The position numbers and the translations under genes are program-made. A DNA stretch of 33,615 bases from Gammaproteobacteria bacterium. GTDB lineage: Bacteria; Pseudomonadota; Gammaproteobacteria; Steroidobacterales; Steroidobacteraceae. The stretch covers positions 1-33,615 of the forward strand of contig DAHUXE010000018.1 in assembly GCA_027307325.1 (NCBI GenBank), read 5' to 3'. The notes under the pieces are model-generated. The model had not been told where the DNA came from, ran no database searches, and was given only the letters and a program-made list of their open reading frames with translations. This document shows positions 30,594-33,615 of this stretch, piece after piece (within the stretch, counting starts at the first letter, position 1; every line of letters begins with the position of its first letter).

Positions 30594-31679
30594 ATGACCC
30601 GTATGAATTCGCGCCCCCGGGCTCTGAAGGGCCGCGGGGCCCTCTCCAATCCGCCCGGAAGATTCGACGCGCAGCAAGTCACCGCCGTCGACGACGGCTG
30701 GTACCTGGAAGAGGAACCCGACTCCATTGCGACGACGCTCGAGCCGGACAAGGCGCGCGGCATCATCACGACCAACGACTCGCCGGATGTTGGATTCGAT
30801 CAGTCGATCAATCCTTACCGGGGATGCTCCACAGGATGCCCCTTCTGCTTCGCGCGTCCGACCCACGCCTACCTCGGCCTTTCGCCGGGACTCGACTTCG
30901 AGACACGCCTCTTCTACAAGGCCGACGCCGCCAGGGTGCTGGAAGCCGAACTGTCGCGCCCCGGCTATGTCTGCAAGCCCATCATGCTCGGCATCAACAC
31001 CGATGCATACCAGCCGGATGAGCGCCGTATGCGCGTGACGCGCTCGATTCTCGAGGTGCTCGAGCGGGCGCGTCATCCGGTTTCGATCCTCAGCAAGCAT
31101 TCGCTGGTGCTGCGCGATCTCGATCTGCTCACCTCGCTCGCCCGTGACAATCTCGTGAGCGTCGCGCTCACGGTCATCACGCTCGACGACGACCTGAAGC
31201 GCAAGCTCGAGCCGCGCGCGGCCTCCCCCGCGGCGCGCGTGCGCACGCTCGCAGCGCTCGCCGCGGCGGGAGTACCCTGCGGCGTGATGGTCGCGCCCGT
31301 GATCCCGGCCATCACCGACCACGAGATGGAGCGCATTCTGGAGGTCTGTGCCGCAGCGGGCGCGCGCTGGGCCGGCTATGTGCTGCTGCGCCTGCCTTAC
31401 GAAGTGAAGGACCTCTTCAGGGAATGGCTCGCCGGGCACTACCCCGATCGCGCCGCGCACGTTTTCTCCCTCATCCGCGAGATGCGCGGCGGGCGCGACA
31501 ACGATCCGCGCTTCGGCTCGCGCATGCGTGGTACGGGCCCGTACGCGCTGCTGCTCCGCAATCGCTTCAGGCTCGCCTGCCAGCGCCTGAACCTCGACCC
31601 GATGACGCGCGGCGCGCTCGATACGACCCTGTTCCGCCCCCCGGGACCCGCCGGGGCGCAGCTGCGGCTCGGTTTGTAA
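30594..31679 (+). CDS. PA0069-family radical SAM protein (SplB-like), SOS-box controlled
   Basis: The 361-residue protein has the radical SAM cluster motif C78-x3-C82-x2-C85 in NPYRGCSTGCPFCFARPTHAYLG. It has the family signature LSPGLDFETRLFYKADA and conserved KPIMLGINTDAYQP, SILSKHSLVLRD and RWAGYVLLRLPYEV. This is the PA0069/Rv2578c family, distantly related to spore photoproduct lyase, and its substrate has not been established. It is cytoplasmic and should carry a [4Fe-4S] cluster. The ATGs at 30594 and 30603 are both possible; an in-frame GTG at 30513 would place the LexA box inside the coding region and is rejected. No Shine-Dalgarno sequence is visible, so the message may be nearly leaderless. 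The LexA box points to a DNA-damage role (inference). Confidence 0.9.
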   Translation: MTRMNSRPRALKGRGALSNPPGRFDAQQVTAVDDGWYLEEEPDSIATTLEPDKARGIITTNDSPDVGFDQSINPYRGCSTGCPFCFARPTHAYLGLSPGLDFETRLFYKADAARVLEAELSRPGYVCKPIMLGINTDAYQPDERRMRVTRSILEVLERARHPVSILSKHSLVLRDLDLLTSLARDNLVSVALTVITLDDDLKRKLEPRAASPAARVRTLAALAAAGVPCGVMVAPVIPAITDHEMERILEVCAAAGARWAGYVLLRLPYEVKDLFREWLAGHYPDRAAHVFSLIREMRGGRDNDPRFGSRMRGTGPYALLLRNRFRLACQRLNLDPMTRGALDTTLFRPPGPAGAQLRLGL

Positions 31680-31724
31680 TAAGCTGCGCGCATAAGAACG
31701 CTCAAACGGTAACGGGGCATACCG

Positions 31725-32450
31725 ATGTCAAACGGCCAGTCGAAGGTCGTGCTGCTCGCCGGCGCGAGCGGTTTGACGGGCGGCCATGTGCTCGAAGCGC
31801 TGCTCGGAGCCGCGGATTTCAGCCGGGTGATCGCCGTGACACGCCGGCCGCTGGCGCGTGAGCACCCGCGTCTCGCCAATCGCATCGTGCAGTTCGAGCG
31901 CCTGGAGACGCAGCTGCAGGGTGTCGCCTGCGACGTCGCGCTGTGCTGCCTCGGTACCACGATAGCGCGTGCCGGCTCGCGCGAGAGCTTCCGCGAGGTC
32001 GACGTCGACTACGTGGTGGCTTTCGCCCGCGCGGCACTCGCGGCGCGCGCGCAGCGCCTGGTCGTCATGTCGAGCGTGGGCGCCGACTCCCGCTCGCGCA
32101 ACTTCTATCTGCGCACCAAGGGAGAGATGGAGGAGGAGCTCGAGAAGCTCGGCTTCGCGGCACTCGACATCCTGCAGCCGGGGCTGCTGCTCGGCTGGCG
32201 CCACGAGATGCGCCCGCTCGAGCTCGCGGGGACGGTGCTCATGCCGCTCGTGAATCCGCTGCTCTTCGGGAGGCTTGCCGCCTTCCGTGCCATCCCCGCG
32301 CGCCGGGTCGCGGCGGCGATGGTGGGCGCGACCCGCTCGGGCCGCAAAGGCGTCCAGCGGTACCTCGATCCGGGCATCGACGCGCTCGCGCGCCTCGCGC
32401 CTCCTGTGGCAGCGCCCGCGCCGGAGCGCAAGGCGGCCCGCGGCCGCTGA
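31725..32450 (+). CDS. Atypical SDR / NAD(P)H-binding protein (TIP30-like)
   Basis: The 241-residue protein starts with the dinucleotide motif VVLLAGASGLTGGHV. It has CDVALCCLGTT, RLVVMSSVGADSRSRNFYLRTKGEMEEEL (the Y-x-x-x-K pair of short-chain dehydrogenases) and LDILQPGLLLGWR. This is the HTATIP2/TIP30-like atypical SDR family, usually annotated as nucleoside-diphosphate-sugar epimerase or oxidoreductase; the substrate is unknown. The C-terminal 30 residues are Ala/Pro/Arg-rich. It lies 45 bases after the radical SAM gene and its stop overlaps the next start (TGATG). Confidence 0.87.
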   Translation: MSNGQSKVVLLAGASGLTGGHVLEALLGAADFSRVIAVTRRPLAREHPRLANRIVQFERLETQLQGVACDVALCCLGTTIARAGSRESFREVDVDYVVAFARAALAARAQRLVVMSSVGADSRSRNFYLRTKGEMEEELEKLGFAALDILQPGLLLGWRHEMRPLELAGTVLMPLVNPLLFGRLAAFRAIPARRVAAAMVGATRSGRKGVQRYLDPGIDALARLAPPVAAPAPERKAARGR

Positions 32451-32950
32451 TGCGTCGGACGCACCGCGCGCTTGGCTTGGGCGCCGCGGCCCTCGCGCTG
32501 TGCGCGCTCGCCGGCTGCGCAAGCCCTGCGCGCCGCCCCGCCGAGCGCTCCGATACCGGCGCTGCAATAGCCACGCTCGCGGTTTCGCTCGTCGGGGCTC
32601 CCTACCACTTCGGCGGTGCGGACGCCGCGGGCTTCGACTGCAGCGGGCTCGCGTTCTACGTGCACGAGCGTGTCGGCCTCACGATCCCGCGCACCGCGCG
32701 CGAGCAGCAGCGTGCCGCGCACGCGGTGCCGCTCGCCAGGCTCGCGCCCGGTGACCTCGTCTTCTTCCACATCCACTCGCGCGGCGTCGATCACGTAGGT
32801 GTCTACGCCGGCTCCGGCCGCTTCATTCACGCGCCGCGCGCCGGCAGCGCGGTCGCGTACGGTGACTTGAGCGAGGCCTTCTATCGCGCGCGCCTGGTGA
32901 GCGCCGGCCGCTTCTGGGACGCAGCACCTGCGGGCGTTGCGCCGCGGTGA
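32450..32950 (+). CDS. NlpC/P60 lipoprotein, predicted peptidoglycan endopeptidase
   Basis: The 166-residue product has a lipoprotein signal peptide with lipobox L-A-G-C23. An NlpC/P60 (C40) domain follows with the catalytic cysteine Cys64 in GFDCSGLA, His115 in VDHVGVY and the third polar residue His127 in FIHAPR. PYHFGG and PGDLVFF are family landmarks. Such enzymes cut the D-Glu-mDAP bond of peptidoglycan stem peptides (Spr/MepS-like) in the periplasm. The ATG overlaps the stop of the SDR gene, so translation is coupled. The short linker after Cys23 and the lack of other domains make it a minimal MepS-type enzyme. Confidence 0.92.
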   Translation: MRRTHRALGLGAAALALCALAGCASPARRPAERSDTGAAIATLAVSLVGAPYHFGGADAAGFDCSGLAFYVHERVGLTIPRTAREQQRAAHAVPLARLAPGDLVFFHIHSRGVDHVGVYAGSGRFIHAPRAGSAVAYGDLSEAFYRARLVSAGRFWDAAPAGVAPR

Positions 32951-32990
32951 GACATAAAGACACGCGCCTCTGTGTGGCGCACCATATGTC
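32951..32990 (+). terminator. Imperfect hairpin after the NlpC/P60 gene
   Basis: GACATA and TATGTC form the base, and GCGCC/GGCGC the top, of a hairpin that begins directly at the stop codon; the middle is mismatched. It probably ends or stabilises the upstream message. No T-run follows. Confidence 0.4.
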
Positions 32991-33049
32991 AAGCGTCGTG
33001 CCTGCTTGCGCACGCGGCACTTGACTGCAAACCGCGACGCTTTGACACT

Positions 33050-33140
33050 GCAGGTGTTGCAAGGGCAAACCCGTCGAAAGACGGGGACGCAAAGCCACCG
33101 GTCTAACGGACCAAGGGTTCTACGACGGCGGGGCTGCCAC
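33050..33140 (+). promoter_or_regulatory. Cyclic di-GMP-I (GEMM) riboswitch
   Basis: The sequence contains the conserved GEMM-I core in order: AAGGGCAAACC, a P2 stem capped by a GAAA tetraloop (GTCGAAAGAC), GGGGACGCAAAGCC, the P3 arm with CTAA as tetraloop receptor (CCGGTCTAACGG), and a closing GGCGGGGCTGCC. This aptamer binds cyclic di-GMP. It lies about 137 bases upstream of the SPOR-like start codon on the same strand. A TTGACT at 33021-33026 could be a -35 element, but the matching -10 is poor. Confidence 0.93.
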
Positions 33141-33142
33141 GA

Positions 33143-33276
33143 TCGCGCAACTAAAAGCGCGACGCTCGCACTCCCAGTCCCCGCCGCAAAACCCTAAAGT
33201 CCCGTACGCCGGGGACGTTATCAGGGATTGGTCGAGTTCCGGTTTCGAGTTCCGGTTTCGAGTTCCGGGGAAGTTA
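33143..33276 (+). promoter_or_regulatory. Expression platform of the c-di-GMP riboswitch
   Basis: After the aptamer come a small stem (TCGCGC/GCGCGA, 33143-33162), a GTCCCCG that can pair with either GACGGGGAC inside the aptamer or CGGGGAC near 33211, and a 13-base tandem repeat. GGGGAAG precedes the ATG. The alternative pairings suggest a switch; the direction (ON or OFF) cannot be told. Confidence 0.4.
33234..33268 (+). repeat. 13-base tandem repeat in the riboswitch leader
   Basis: GAGTTCCGGTTTC occurs twice in perfect tandem, followed by a third partial copy (GAGTTCCGG) that runs into the ribosome binding site. The unit is not a multiple of three and lies outside the coding region. Confidence 0.85.
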
Positions 33277-33615
33277 ATGACATCACAGCCAGAGCTGGCC
33301 GCCGACGCAACGTCCGGCGCCACTACCGGCGAATCGGTGCCGCGCGCCTCAGCAGCGGGGCCCTTCGTCCTCAATCTGTGCTCATCGAGCACGCCGATGG
33401 CTTTGGCGCAGACCGATCTGCCCGAGCTCAAGCGCTTCAATTTCTTCGTGAGCCGCCGCTTCGAGGAGGGCCGCGAGCGCTTTCGCCTGCACATGGGTTA
33501 CTTCGCGACGCGCGCCGAGGCCGAGGAGTGGCTGAGCGTCGTGCGCGACATCTATCCCGGCGCATGGGCCGGCGAAGCGCCCGGCCGCAAGCTGCGCGAG
33601 CGCGCCGCCGCGGCG
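33277..33615 (+). CDS. SPOR-like protein, 5' part only (cut by window edge)
   Basis: Only the first 113 residues are in the window, and the frame is still open at the edge. After a polar, Ser/Thr-rich start comes FVLNLCSSSTPMAL. A SPOR-like beta-alpha-beta unit follows: KRFNFFVSRRFEEGRERFRLHMGYFATRAEAEEWLSVVRDIYPGAWAG. The F-x-V...R-x-R-x-G-(Y/F)-F...A-E-x-x-L pattern is that of domains binding denuded septal glycan in division proteins or of FimV-like polar hubs. No signal peptide is seen, so a cytoplasmic or later membrane-anchored form is possible. GGGGAAG lies before the ATG. The gene is placed under a c-di-GMP riboswitch, which points to biofilm, pilus or motility control (inference). 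Confidence 0.8.
   Translation, partial: MTSQPELAADATSGATTGESVPRASAAGPFVLNLCSSSTPMALAQTDLPELKRFNFFVSRRFEEGRERFRLHMGYFATRAEAEEWLSVVRDIYPGAWAGEAPGRKLRERAAAA

Noticed and set aside
33021-33049. Sigma-70 promoter (TTGACT, 17 bases, GACACT) just before the c-di-GMP riboswitch
   Set aside because: The -35 is acceptable but the -10 matches only three of six positions; not strong enough to annotate.
33120-33494. Minus-strand open frame covering the riboswitch platform and the SPOR-like start
   Set aside because: It would run antisense through a conserved riboswitch region, and its translation shows no family.

Overview
The window is a very GC-rich (roughly 70% by eye), gene-dense stretch of a proteobacterial chromosome. 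Several signals point to the gamma side of the phylum: a LexA box of the CTGT-N8-ACAG type, a CRP/Vfr-type operator, a sigma-54 promoter in front of a PII gene, a PA0069-like radical SAM protein, an NdvB-like GH17-GT2 enzyme, a BtuB receptor under a cobalamin riboswitch and a c-di-GMP-I riboswitch. A betaproteobacterium cannot be excluded. I see no tRNA, rRNA, insertion sequence, prophage or CRISPR array.

Layout. (1) 70-3828, minus strand: a colinear set of a secreted and a cytoplasmic isoaspartyl peptidase/asparaginase, a DsbA-like oxidoreductase and a CsgG-like protein with an SH3 tail. (2) 3917-7375, plus: a single-chain pyruvate carboxylase diverging from that set, then a small outer-membrane beta-barrel. 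(3) 8129-10901: a ferredoxin-reductase-like flavoprotein (minus), diverging from a PII protein with a clear sigma-54 promoter, then a quinone oxidoreductase. (4) 11034-20705: the two acetolactate synthase subunits are encoded divergently instead of as an ilvBN operon. The large-subunit gene leads a tight plus-strand run: amidohydrolase (stop/start overlap), glyoxalase I, GH17-GT2 beta-glucan synthase and EamA transporter. A two-domain VOC protein with a histone-H1-like tail follows after 89 bases. (5) 20765-26131: an MDR oxidoreductase and a small lipoprotein (minus), a short alpha/beta hydrolase lacking its nucleophile, a coiled-coil FHA protein with a class-I-like CRP site, and biosynthetic threonine dehydratase. 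(6) 26132-28170: a hairpin-rich convergent gap, an AI-2E family (PerM) transporter overlapping a DUF3429-like gene, and a cobalamin riboswitch. (7) 28171-32950, plus: BtuB, a DUF4870 protein, an SOS-box-preceded radical SAM protein, an atypical SDR and an NlpC/P60 lipoprotein. (8) 32951-33615: a c-di-GMP-I riboswitch and the start of a SPOR-like protein cut by the window edge.

How it works together. Most genes are housekeeping. IlvA makes 2-oxobutanoate and IlvB/IlvN act in the following step of isoleucine synthesis, although the loci are about 11 kb apart. The regulatory layer is the most informative part: two riboswitches, a LexA box, a sigma-54 promoter, a CRP/Vfr site, and one unexplained palindrome that occurs twice, 19.5 kb apart, in opposite orientation. 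No complete new multi-gene defence or biosynthetic system is visible. The best novelty candidates are the VOC protein with the H1-like tail, the paired palindromes, and the c-di-GMP-controlled SPOR-like gene with a 13-base tandem repeat in its leader.
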